The position numbers and the translations under genes were made by a program. This document shows positions 52,953 through 64,000 of a stretch of DNA of 64,000 nucleotides, in pieces. The notes below the pieces were generated by a model. The model did no database searches. It worked only from the letters and a program-made list of their open reading frames with translations, and was not told the origin of the DNA. Origin of the DNA: Selaginella moellendorffii (taxonomy: Eukaryota > Streptophyta > Lycopodiopsida > Selaginellales > Selaginellaceae); assembly GCF_000143415.4 (NCBI RefSeq), contig NW_003314321.1, forward strand, positions 566,736 to 630,735, read 5' to 3'. Position 1 is the first letter of the stretch, and each line of letters opens with the position of its first letter.

Positions 52953-55230
52953 TCACGACAGAAAAGAAACAGAGTGTAAAACGCACCTAGCAAGTCGTCG
53001 TCCTGGTCCTGGAAACCACAGTGGTGGAGAGGACCGTGTTGGATTGACGCTTTCCTTTTGTACAGTCAAAGGCGTGAAATAGTGCTCTGAGGTCGTGTTA
53101 CTGGTGCTGGTGTTCTCAGCCACGGCCTCAACAGGCTTTGAGAGTGCGGCTTCGTGAACTGCTTGCCACAATTCTTTGAAATCATCTGGAATATAAAAGC
53201 CAGCGTAGTCGATATATAAGACATTACATCTTAGAATACCTTCGTAGTCCTTGTGGTCAGAGAAAGCCAGTGAAGACGGGCGGAGGTCCAAATCATCGTC
53301 GTCACCACCTTTGTGCAAAAGAGAAAACGGCGAAAACAGTGTTGGCAGCTGAGGAAGCTTTAGTGTCGGGCTTGGAGGTGCCAGTTCTAGAGGTCCAGGA
53401 GTGCCTCTATCATCAGCAACACAGTCCGAAGTCACGTCCTGCTAAAGCTAGTCAGAACATGGCTCAAACAAGGTGGTCACGTACTTGAGAGGAAAGTGCA
53501 GAGTCAGAATACACGCTATACCCAGCGAAAACAGCTTGAGAGGCAGAAGAAACCGCAGGGTGATTGACATGTTGACGGACTTTGTTAATGTTTGCTTCCA
53601 TTCCTGGAGTGGTTTCCTTTAGCTGCGAAATGAGCACCTGAAGAACAAGTCCTTTTTAAACAAACAAATAACCGCAAGAGAAGAATCTAATACCTGCATA
53701 TTTGAGATGTGTTGTTTTTGCTCCGCTAACGTTGCCCGTAATGCTTGTGTGTCCCTCACAAGCATCCACCGCATTTATAAGATTAGGAAGTGCCTTCGTG
53801 ACTGTACGATAATTCCAGTCATGTAAGCAAGTTAGACACAGCTAAAGTTTTTACCAGCTTTTGAGCTTGTTTGTGTATGCGTTGCAAAGCATGGGTCCAC
53901 CGTCTAATAACTTCAGCAACATCAAGCGGGCTCGACCCTTTAACTGCCCTGTCTGTTCTGGCTTCGTCGCCACTCTCCTGCTTTTCTAGTTGCCGATTGC
54001 AGTCCTCGTCATTGGAGCTCACGAACTTGGTATGACATTCATCCCTCGGTCGATGGCCACACGCAAAGCCGATCCATCTATAAGCACAGCGTCAAACAAA
54101 ATCCAGGAACCAAAAGATTAAACACCTGTGGTCACGATGAGCAATCAAGTCTTCTATAGGGCCGCTTGCTAGTTTGTCGTGCCTCTCTACAATCAACACA
54201 AAATCAGACAAAAATAAGAACATAAAAAAATCCAAGAATTACGAACTGACCAGTATGTTTTAGAAGAGACTCCCAATGCGTTGTAGCTCGAGAGGCTGAC
54301 AGTAATTTTTGATTTGCAAATGCTCTAGAACTTTAAAGCTCCTGCATTTTCTCCAGCTCTTGATGTAAATAAGCCTCCGTTCAGTGTAATCGACAAGTTA
54401 GTCGAATTCAAAGCAGGCAGAAAAAGAAGTCAGATACCTCGCCTACGCTCTAGAGCAATACGTGCCTGCCAAAACACTTAAGTTCCAACAATCAACAAAT
54501 CAACCAAATCTACCAATCAGCACTCCACCTTGTCACGGCAAGGAGTGCTGATGCATGTGAATTTTGCGTGATGACTTCCGTGAGCGACGCTGGCAAGGGG
54601 TTCTCGGCAACATCCGCTGGGAAGTTCCGTCGATGAACTTCTCGCAGAGCGTGGGCCGAGAGCTGCCATAATAGCTCCACAAATCTAGAGAAGGAAAAAA
54701 CGAAAAAAATTCAATCATAGAAACCACGGAGGCAAAACGAGACCCACCTCTGACCAGCATGTAGCTAGCGAGCTACTCCGAGGTAAAGCCCCTTGAGCCT
54801 CTAGCTCGTTGATAAGACCCTGGACAATCTGCAAAGAAAGGAATTTCCATCCCTTTGAGGACTCTAACACGAACCGGAAACACAGCGAAAGCATGCGTAT
54901 TACTGTACTTTCCGGAAGTCGCAAGAGTGTGCCGCGTCGAAAATCGGCCAGACACCGGCGAAATCCTGCGAGATCGAGCGTGAGCGCCTCAACTCAACCT
55001 ACATTCTCGCTGGCCGCCAAGGTGAGGAAGAAGGCGACGGTCCCGAGGAGAAAATGTAGCAGGGCTTGGAATGCCGGAAGAGGCCAGCTCGCGATCCAGC
55101 GCCTTGCCCTAGAATGCTGGCATTCCGTAGAGCGCCGCTTCCATCTCTCCTTCTTGGAGAGAGGACCGCCATTCTCCATCACCGCTCAAATCAAAGCGTC
55201 CCTAGCAAAGACTCAGTGCAAAGCCAAAGA
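52953..55230 (-). pseudogene. AUG6: AUG6 (augmin subunit 6), near full-length but decayed, block C
   Basis: Minus-strand order: scrambled exon 1 with LFRHSKP and ALLHFLL in different frames; DFAGVWPIFDAAHS near 54960; [15 protein letters not shown] near 54800; [12 protein letters not shown]-type exon near 54680. After AVTK comes ARIALERRR near 54450 and TEAYLHQELEKMQEL followed by an in-frame stop. Then follow ATTHWESLLKHT, KLASGPIEDLIAHRDH near 54150, [20 protein letters not shown] near 53900 and RATLAEQKQHISNMQ near 53720. Near 53620 it reads LISQLKETTPGMEANINKVR, and the last exons carry PPSPTLKLPQL and SEHYFTPLTV. This sequence of motifs is specific to plant AUG6, which in augmin promotes branching microtubule nucleation. 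Missing coding sequence between RRR and TEAYL, plus the stop, make it a pseudogene. Confidence 0.85.
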
Positions 55231-55271
55231 GTCCCTGGATGATGTGGCCATTTTTAACGGGAGGAATGGTT

Positions 55272-55317
55272 GTTTAATTGGATCGTTTGATCTATATGTG
55301 GTCCGACGGCTGTGAGG
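55272..55317 (+). repeat. Quasi-palindromic upstream element, copy 5
   Basis: The most diverged copy (GATCGTTTGATC / GGTCCGACGGCT, then TGTGAGGA), between the AUG6 and formin relics. Immediately after it the sequence jumps into formin exon 2, so the formin start was deleted. Confidence 0.65.
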
Positions 55318-56655
55318 AGAGGCAGCAAAACATCGTCCTGGTGCACTGCGAGAGGGGGGGATGGCTGCTGCTGGCGTTCATTCTCGCCAGCTTTCTCATC
55401 TACAGGAAGATGTACACGGGCGAATTCAAGACGCTCGATATGCTCCACCGGGAGGCTCCAAAGGGATTGATGCAGCTGCTCACTCCTCCCAATCCGATGG
55501 CAGCTGAGATATCTCCAGTACATTGCTAGAAGGAACAACACTCGCTCAGCCTCGACTGCCTCATCCTCAAAGTGGTGCCAGCTTCCGATCCGGACGAGGG
55601 GCCGCATTTATGGAAGAGATCCCCGATCGAAAGCGTTGAACAGGACGATGAGGATGCTCTTTGCCTTGGGAAAGAAGAGCAAGTCTGTGGCATTATCGAC
55701 CGGTAAGGTGGTGAGCTTGTTTTCTTTTGCTTTGGTCAGTAATGCTCTTGTGTGTTCCAGCTTCCAGACAGATTGTGATGTGATGAAGATCGATGTACAG
55801 TGTGCCGTGCAAGGGGGTGTGGTTCTCGAGTGCATCCACTTGGACTTGGAGTCAGACCGGGAGGAGATGATGTTCTGGGTCATGTTTAACACCGCGTTCA
55901 TCCGCTCCAACATCCTGATGCTCAACCGGGACGACATTGACATACTCTGGAACGGGAAGGAGTGCTTCTCCAAGGACTCCCGACCAGAGGTAAGCAAGCA
56001 AAGCTGAACCAATTTTGGCAAAATCAATCTTTTCTTTTCGCGAGACGGATGGATTTTCGTCCCCTGTGGCGCCTGTGCGCTGATGGAAGAGAAAGGTGGC
56101 TTGCCGATGGAAGCTTTTGCCAAGGTCCAGGAGCTCTTCAGTTGCGGGGACTGGTTAGACGGTGGCAGAGACAGCAGCTGACCACGGTTGGCAATGGGTT
56201 TGAGGACAGGAGACTTCCAATGGATAGAGCAGCACTAGCGGCAGCGGACGACGAGTGGACACTTATTTCCAGTACCACCACCTCCTCCATCATCGCCCGT
56301 TTTGATTATCAGTTAGGGGTGTCACGGTGGACAAGTCCAACGTTATCGTTTAACCCTAGCTTCGCACCAGGTACTCCTTCACCACTCCACCACCTCGGAG
56401 GTTGGCTATTTTGCAGTCTCCACCTCCTGCTCCACCACCACCACCACCACCACCAGTAGTTTCTGTTGCTGGTCATCCCCCTCCTCCGCCTCCTCCACCA
56501 CTTCTGTTCGAGCTTCCGAGTTTTACTGCAAAGCTGCCACCGCCACCACCACCTCTGCCTCCTCCACCACTGCCTCAAGGGAATTCAACTGCCCCACTGC
56601 CGCTTCCTTTGCCACCATTGCCTCGAGGGAATTCAGCTGCCACAGGATTATTCTA
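55318..56655 (+). pseudogene. Formin 5' fragment, block C
   Basis: Begins in exon 2 just before the CERGGW motif and covers exon 3 completely (VMKIDVQCAVQGGVVLECIH). It then runs into the exon 4 FH1 region, with frames broken and proline runs shortened. Intron 2 is kept with a few extra bases at its end; the intron 3 acceptor is degraded. It ends near 56655 after LPRGNSAATG, where retrotransposon sequence starts. The FH2 domain is absent. Confidence 0.9.
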
Positions 56656-58013
56656 AGAATATTCTATGGCCTGTGGGATTTAAAGCTATAATGAGGGTTC
56701 ACTCTTATTTGTTTCATCAGTATTGGAGCAGCACGTTCTTTTAAGGATGGCAAGTGAGCAAGATATTGATCCTGATGAGGAGTATGGTGTTAGTGATGAT
56801 AGTGATGATGGCTATATGATGATGAAGAAGAGACTTTTGATGATGTTGTTGTGCGGCAAGGACATTAGATTTTTGAGGTTCAAAGCAACATAAAAGAGGT
56901 TAAGGATTCTATCAATCTTATTAAAAATTTCTTGCTTCACATGGACCCTTAAGGATTAACTCAATCTCATATCTATGATTACTATTGGTATATCAAGCAT
57001 ATGGTATCATGGAATGAAAGTCATTATTGAATGTTTATGATAGTCAAAAAGTTTGGAATTATGGGAAAGTTGTTAGTCTCACAATCTTTATAAAGAAAAA
57101 GTGAAAATTGATTTTTTTGTAACGAAGCTTACGGGCCATGCTTTTTCGTGATGAAAGAGTTACATCAAAGCTAATCCGAAGCCAACTTCTTAAACTGATT
57201 TGATGAAAGTTTTCCACACTTCAGTTGTCAAGAAGCTTGAAGAGGTTATTTTGTGAACCAGCTGTTAAAGATTTAGCAAGGGACTTTGTTTTTAGATATG
57301 TATGTGATCTTTGCCTTAGTTTCATGGGCACTTATAATGAGCTGCTAAAGGTGCAATGTTTCATCAAAGGATTGAGCTCATTAAATGTGCAACAGAAAGT
57401 CAAGAAGGATTTTCTAGCAACATTAACTAATGCTATCACTAAAGCCCAAATCTTTTCACCCAAACTGTCAATTTGGTCAACTCTGGTTAATGTAATGACT
57501 AACCTACCAATACTTCATCTTTGGGGAAGAAATAACTATTGTTCCATTGTGGCTCAAAGAATGGAGATAGTAATGTGGCCAAAAGATATTATTTGGACCA
57601 GCGAGAGAAAGATAATGTGGAGGGCAATTGTTTTCATTGTCAGAAGGCTAAATATTATGGCAAGGATTGTCCTCTTGTAAAGGGATCAAAGAATATTAAG
57701 ATGAATATGGTGGAATCCATCATGGATTTAGCTTAGGCATCTACTATGGTGGCTCTTCCATGCCCTGTGGCACAAGTTCAAGAATCTCAATCTCAAGTTT
57801 GTATCAACTCTATAGACATTAATGGTTCTATGCGCAATTAACTTATGAGCCAAAGGGGACATTCAGGGTAGTGTTATTAGTATTCTTTTCGATCCAAGTG
57901 CTACTCACAACTTTTTAAGCTCCAAGGTGGTGTAGAAACTTGGTTTACCTGTGGAAAAGAGCTCAATAATTTATATGGTGGTTATGGCAAATGGATGTAG
58001 CACTCGTGTTTAT
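56656..58013 (+). pseudogene. Ty3/gypsy gag-protease remnant
   Basis: The plus strand shows an acidic N-terminal part near 56750 and a gag-like helical region (GTYNELLKVQCFIKGLSSLN near 57325). A degenerate CCHC zinc knuckle follows (CFHCQKAKYYGKDC near 57625, His replaced by Tyr), then a protease-like LFDPSATHNFLSS near 57890 where DSGA has become DPSA. Frames and stops break it. It is cut at 58013 by the LARD-like element copy. Confidence 0.65.
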
Positions 58014-59060
58014 GGAGGTCGGTATTGCTGAACCCGTTATCAGTTCCCACTTGAGCTAGTTGAGAAACTAGTCAATGAACATGCACTTAGATTGAATAAA
58101 CATAAGGTAGGAACCCTATGTGTTTCTTGCTAAGCATACTCGGCCTGATTTGAGAAACTTGTGTCATTGGCTTGCATTTAGTAGTATCAAGAACCCCCGC
58201 GATATTGAGATTAGTCCCTTAATATTGCTAAATGATAGCTTACCGTGTCTGCCAAACACCCTCGCTATCATGCCCTTTGTGTTGGTCTCATTTTAGTCCC
58301 AAATGCTATTTATAGAAAGTGTCCAGATTTGCTCATTTGGCATATCTACAGAATGTAGAGATCATCCTGAACACAATAGTGTTCGTCCCGTGTCCACATT
58401 CGCAATCTAGGGACATTTCATATTTAGTAAGTTTCGAACTTGTCCCAGAGATTAACTCCTAATACTAAGGGAGGCTTGGGGTGAAAGCCCAAAGCGTGTG
58501 TTCCTCAAGGGGGGCTGTGGGGGGTTCCAAATATATAGTAGGGATAGTGGGTAGGTCAGGTATGGCCGACCAACTTGAGGCATAGTCTAGCTCCCACTTG
58601 CGTGCCTTTCCTTGTTCTGCATCCGGCTTGGGTCTAAACCCAAGTTCCATTCCATGCTGGCAGGTGGAGTACCCATATCCTCGCGTTAGGCCACCGGTAT
58701 GCTGAAATAGCGCTAAACTCTGTTTGGCTTCGTTTTGCATGTTGGTCCTAGCATTGGGATGCTGGTTGCTCCAGGACTGTTCCAAGTCGCTCCGGGCTCC
58801 TGCCCCTTCGCTCCTTGGGCTTTATACTTGGGAGTTGCTCCGTGGTTCGGTTCTGTCACTCCTTGGCTCCATGCTTGGGAGTTTGGCACCGTTCCTTCGT
58901 TCAATGGCCCAAGGCCTTGAACCTCGGGTTTCTATGGACACGTGGCATGGACACGTGGTGGCATATGACACATGCCACATAGAGGGTTTAGGTTCCGCTT
59001 CGTGGTGTTATCCTATGGTAAATTACCATAGGATAAAGGGTCAAAACCACGTGCGCTACA
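58014..59060 (+). repeat. Truncated LTR of the second LARD-like copy
   Basis: Matches positions 11060-12127 of the first LTR. It has a much shorter G-run, one loop change in the conserved hairpin and many C/T and G/A differences. Confidence 0.85.
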
Positions 59061-62000
59061 TTTGGTATCAAAGAATGAGTCTCAACGAGTACTATTCAAT
59101 GAGATTGGGCAACTAATCTCGTTGCATACGCAGAGATGAAAACGATGATCTGAGTGGGTACACGTTTAGTTGCAAAAGACTTCGCAATCATTCCTTGGGT
59201 ATGGGTTTGGTTACCTTGTTGTACCATATTCTGTGAGCTTGAGCTTGGGCTCACAAGAAGGATTGAGTTGTTCCATTTACACGAGTTTGTACTTGAGCTC
59301 GTGAGTGAGACACATTAGCAACTCGAGATTACACTTTGAGTTGGCGGGATTAATGTTAGCATATCGGTGGTTCCATGAGTTGTTTCATATATCGTGGGTG
59401 AAAGCAAACTTTCCCTAAGTTTGCTATGAGTGGCAAATAGGCTGGTCCGTAGCTATTTAGCACGGCACTAATGGATCTTTCTTAGGCATGGTTACAAGTG
59501 GATCAATCAAGACTATGGGGATAAGTCTATTGATTCAAGTAATTGTTGCCATACTCTCTCATAAACTTTTCTTGGATTGGACTAAAGGCAATGCGAATGC
59601 AAGTTTGAGGTTTAGTCAAAGTTGAGAATGAAAAGAGAGTCATCGGGGACGAAGGATCAAACACGTAAGTCATCTTTTCTTCTTGGAGAGATGATTTGCA
59701 ACGAAGTGTGACTTATTGCTCATGGTCACATTATACAATCAAGGGTCCCTAGATGCATGTTGGAGATGATAGTTTTACAAATGGTGAGTTGTGGGATGGA
59801 TAGTGGTGAAGCGCTATACTATTTTGTCTAGACTTGCTATTGGAAGATTTGAGTTACAATGCTCAATTCTTTTCCCGGGAACCTTGCTATTGCTTCTTGA
59901 GTAGCTTGGTGTTGGATTAGTTTTGAGTTTGGTCGGAAAAAGAGTGGCATGTGTTTATCCATGTTATGAGCAAAAGTTAGTGGTGTTGGGTGTTGTAAAT
60001 CTCTATTGGTGGAGTGTGGCATTTATGTTGCATTTTGTCGAATCGAGTTGACACTTGTTAGTCACATAAACCTTTGAAGTAATGACGTGGGTGTTGCTCA
60101 TGGTGTTGCTCAATTGATGATCAAGTCATTGTGATTTTATATCATATCCATGTGATAATGAGTAATGTGTTTACGAAGTTGCTTGATTAAACGATGATTA
60201 ACCCCAAAGTGATTGATGGTGAAACTAGTCTACTTGCATGAAGTAGCATTGTAGTAGCTTTGACTGGATTCTCGATGGTGGTCCATTATGCTAAGCTTAA
60301 GTTGGTTCCTTGTTTCCTTGAGGGTTTGCCCATAAAGTGTTGGAAAGGGTTGTAGCATTCATTTGCTATAGCTCATTAGTTGATCCGTTAACACTTGGAG
60401 TAAATTGTTAAATAGAGAAGGTGTGAGGTAGAGGCATTGACATTACTAACATTTGTGTTAGTGGAAGTGGCATTGTTATTTTAAGTAATAAGGAATTTTC
60501 CTTAGAGCTTGATTTTCCATGTCATTTTTCTTGTTAGTGTTTTAGCTTTACATTGGATTTTGAAGGTGGTTGAAGAAAAGTGTTAAGTGCAATATGGATA
60601 TCCAAAGATGTGGTCTTCGTGATCAAACCTTGGATGTTCACTTTGCATTTTGCAGATGTCGGAGTTGGATATCGGAAGTATGGGCAAAAAGATGTTCGAG
60701 GCTTAAGCATACTATGGGTTATGAAAATTTGTGTTAAGGTGAACCTTTGTGAAGTTGTTAGTAAGAGGAAGTTGGTTGAGTCTTAAAAGTTTGTATTCTT
60801 GGACTGAGAGTCATTCTTTCTCTGGGATGGAAAGATTTTCCACAAATTTTCTTAGACTTTTCCAATGGCTGATCTGTTATCACTTTGCTTGAAAACCATT
60901 TCGTTTTCGAAAGCTAATACAAACTAGTGAAGGAGTTGGAGTTGACTTTGGTTAATTTAGACCGTAATATGTAGTTTGTATGATGCAGCCCAAAAGGGAT
61001 GCTAACTTTTGGAGCTAAGGTAATTGAGTTGAATAGAGTCTGGAGTTAGTGTAGAAAAGTGGCCGTTGCACTTTTCGAGAAAGGTGACCCTTGTGCCTTT
61101 CTTCTGTAGCGTTATGTTTGGTGGCAAGTTGCACTTTGCATTTCGTTAGACTCTATGAGAGTAGTGAACTCTCACTAATCTTGACTTGGTCTTGGTGGCC
61201 CTGCACCTTGGCTAAGGATGGTGATGTTCAACTTAGTTGTTTGAGTTTGAGATGTTGGTACCCGTACTATAGCTTTGTCTATAAGGAGGTTGTGTATCGA
61301 TATGAGTTCATCTCATGGTCTTCACTTTAGTTTCGGCTAAGTGTTGATTATGCATAGCTAGCCTCTTCAAGGCATGCTCAGAGCTAGTGGCTAAATGCAT
61401 TGGTGAGCTTATCACGGTTGAGTTGGATTTGAGTGGTCATTTAGTTCGTGTTTGTCCATGAACCTTTATCTCATACCTGGGGTATTACATTCATGTTGGA
61501 CAAGTGTGTAACTCAATAGCATGAGTTAGTGTTTGGGTTTTGTGAAAGGCAAGACAAGTGATTGTTAGTTGCTTTGCAACTAGTGATTGCTTATAAACTT
61601 TGTCAAGGGCTTTTGACACTTGCTTCACTCGATGATGGTTTAGCAGTGATGGGCTTGCTTTATCGGATGGGGTTGCGGAGGATTGTGTCGTTAGACTTAC
61701 ATGGGTGTTCCATTTGGCATGTCGACTCTACCTCTGTTGATATCATTTAGTTACATTTAGTTCATAGTGTTGGATTTTATTGAATCTTGGACGTGGTGAA
61801 TCACTTCTTGATGATGTGTTATCTGTAACTGAGTATTGTTGAAGAATTTGTCTCGGATACTGGGTAAAGTATCTTTGACTTTGGTTAGCTTGGTTGCAAG
61901 AGAGTTTTGAGTGGTGATTCACTTGTGCTTTCTTTTAGCTTTGTTCTAGTGTTGATGGCATTAAAGTGATGCCTTGTCATTGATATTATTGATGTTGAGA

Positions 62001-63767
62001 TTCAAGTGAAATGAAATGTCCTTTCAAAAGATTGATGTCAAGTTTCATTAGTCTCGATGAAGATAGTGTTGATGATTTGGCTATAGCTTTGTGTTATTAG
62101 CATTCGTGCATTTGATAGTTAGCAACTATGTTGACGTTCAAATGAACTGAGTGGCAAATTTGAGTTAGTTGTGTTCTAGACAAGATTATTTAGTAGGGGT
62201 TAAGTTTTGGCTTTTCCTTGAAAAGTGATTCAGTCGTGGACTATGCTAACTCTACAAGCAGAAAAGTTAGTGATTGATATTAGAATGTTTGAATCCTTAT
62301 TAGATTTGAGTTGAAATATATCGATCATTGATGATTCTTCTTGTGCTTGTTATGAAGTGAGTTACGTCTTGCTATAGATGGATTCATGGAGTATCGTTTG
62401 GTGATCACTTGTTGAGCATAGCTTCGTTATGCTTACCTTTTGGATTGATGTAGATATGCTCTTCATTAGCTTTGGCATTATGAAGTTTAGCTTATGGATG
62501 TGTTGAAGAAGATATTGTGGGTTGCACCATAATTTCTTCTTTAGCATTGAAGTTAGTTCATGTGAGACTTGTGATCATTGTTAGAAAAGACTTGGCTATA
62601 GACTTCTTCAAACTTTTGGTTCTTTGAGTTTTATGCTCGTTGTTCCATTTGTTAGAAGTTGTTGGGGAAAGGCATTTTGGCTCATTAGTTTTAATGTTGA
62701 AGTTGGTTTTTGCATCTAGCAATCATTAGTGGTGTTTGACTATCATCTAGGGTAGTTGATTATCTTTGTCAAAGGTTTTACTTGATTATTGTTGGTATAG
62801 AATGATTTGCCGTTCTTTGGGATGGTGGATTCCTTCTTTGACAATGATTATGCATCTCTTTATTGATGGGATGATTGATGATCTTTCATGATAATCAGTT
62901 ATCTCTTTGATGGCTTTTGGCTTTTCGCAATACCACATGTTCCTTATGGTTTGCCTTGGATTGGTCTCTTGGGTTTGAAACATCAAAAGGATGTTGCTAA
63001 CACTTGCTTAAGCAACTTGAGTTCCGTGGTATTATTGACCGGAATCTATTCAGATTGATTAGTGCAATAGTTAGCATTAACGAGTGTTTGTTGGCTATGC
63101 AACATTCATTCTATTCTGTTGATTATTGCTTGAGTTTGTTCTAATAGATTGGAATGTTATTTCCTCCGGGTGATACATTCGCGAGCATTTTGCTTGTTTG
63201 TCGATGATACTTGGTGTTCTTTGAGTTCCCTTTTGTAAGTTGTTTGGCATTCTATCTGCAATATTTGATAGTTAAGTTTAGACATTGAGTTTTCTTGATG
63301 ATACATTTACTATTGCATTTTATTGGATAGTGAATCCTGTATTTACCAATTTTGATGATCTTGGTGGTTCCTATCTACTATAATACTGGTTTATCGGATG
63401 ATAACTTCATTGGAATACTTTTGTGTTCTAATATAAGATTTAATCACTGATAATTAAGTCTCTAACATATCATTGTCTCTAACTTTGATATTGTCCATCT
63501 ATTCATCTTTGAGTTTGGGCTAGTATAGGCAGACTGGCTTCGGCACTTCGTGTGCATGTTGAAATCTCTAGTCATGGGGTAGCTACTGTCAACTGGTCAC
63601 ATAACCTGCCTCTCTGTCGATGTTCCTTATTCCGTTAAAAGGGCGTGACCATGTAAACAACTCTAACTGCTTGTTTACAGTAGTATATCTAAACCTTACC
63701 GACGGGTTTGGTTTCTTTGTTTAGGAGGGTTGGGGCCTTTGGCTTCTCTCTCTATGTCCTTGCAGGT
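58014..63767 (+). mobile_element. Second LARD-like element copy, 5'-truncated and older
   Basis: Collinear with 11060-16830 of the first element, with scattered, mostly transition differences (roughly 90% identity by eye). The first 82 bp of the LTR are missing, so the left edge is a truncation or recombination point. The LTR ends at 59060, followed by a mutated primer-binding site (TGGTATCAAAGA). The interior is again without a retroviral frame. Similarity stops at about 63768; the right LTR is not in the window. Confidence 0.85.
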
Positions 63768-64000
63768 GTAAGCCACAAATTTTTCCTTTCCAATTTGCCA
63801 GCTTACCTCGTCTATCCGTCTGACACTGCCTTGGCTTTTGCTAAGTTCCCTCGCCAAGGTTCTCACCTATGGTACCAACTCCTACTTGGTCCTACTTAGT
63901 TTCAGCTACTCACTGCACGAGCAACAGAGCGTTAGCCATCCATCCACGGATTCCCAATCTCTCCTAATCCCCCTCCCCGGTTTAGACTGGACTTAAGGTT
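63768..64000. other. Sequence not matching the first LARD-like copy
   Basis: From GTGTAAGCCACAAATTTTTC onward there is no counterpart in 16830-17108. It may be flanking DNA, an indel in one copy, or another nested insertion; nothing is recognised. Confidence 0.4.

Overview
This is nuclear DNA of a land plant, most likely a lycophyte such as Selaginella moellendorffii. The coding genes are plant-specific: DYW-type and P-type pentatricopeptide repeat (PPR) proteins, a class II formin with a PTEN-like domain, a cyclic-nucleotide-gated channel and augmin subunit 6. Almost every intron I could place is only 54-75 bp with GT-AG ends, which is typical of Selaginella. Five gene models (formin 17 exons, CNGC 7, oxygenase 3, P-PPR 3, DYW-PPR 2) join by eye into frames divisible by three. 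The species name is inference.

Layout. 0-6 kb: a kinase-like gene, PPR debris, and an intact DYW-PPR gene on the minus strand. 6-18.7 kb: a nested transposon stack. An old minus-strand Ty3/gypsy element (LTRs 5996-6159 and 18575-18745) carries a 610-bp hAT-like element (7404-8013, 8-bp target duplication). It also carries a young 7.26-kb LTR element (10978-18238, 5-bp target duplication ATTAT) with no coding capacity. 18.8-27.2 kb: a graveyard of duplicated gene fragments (PPR, AUG6, formin, two nuclease/kinase-like relics). 27.3-31.6 kb: the intact formin, minus strand. 31.8-36.8 kb: more duplicated fragments and a Crinkler-like relic. 38.5-47.5 kb: the gene-dense core, with P-PPR and PLS-PPR head to head, CNGC, a 2OG-Fe(II)-oxygenase-like gene and a methyltransferase, linked by two very short bidirectional promoters carrying telo-box motifs. 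47.8-56.7 kb: further gene relics and one uncharacterised membrane-protein gene. 56.7-64 kb: a Ty3 gag/protease relic and a second, older, 5'-truncated copy of the noncoding LTR element.

The main structural result is that one block, PPR (forward), AUG6 (reverse), formin (forward), occurs three times: 22640-25545, 33976-27342 (inverted) and 51880-56655. AUG6 and formin are divergently arranged in all three, with a conserved quasi-palindrome between them. Only one formin is intact and no AUG6 copy is. The same quasi-palindrome also lies upstream of the unrelated kinase-like gene at 169.

Functionally, the intact genes serve organelle RNA processing (three PPRs), actin nucleation (formin) and calcium/cation signalling (CNGC). 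There is no operon-like pathway. The most unusual items are the nuclease/pseudokinase-like family, the coding-free but apparently recently mobile LTR element, and the quasi-palindrome shared by unrelated upstream regions. All exon boundaries, identities and family calls were read by eye; no search was run.
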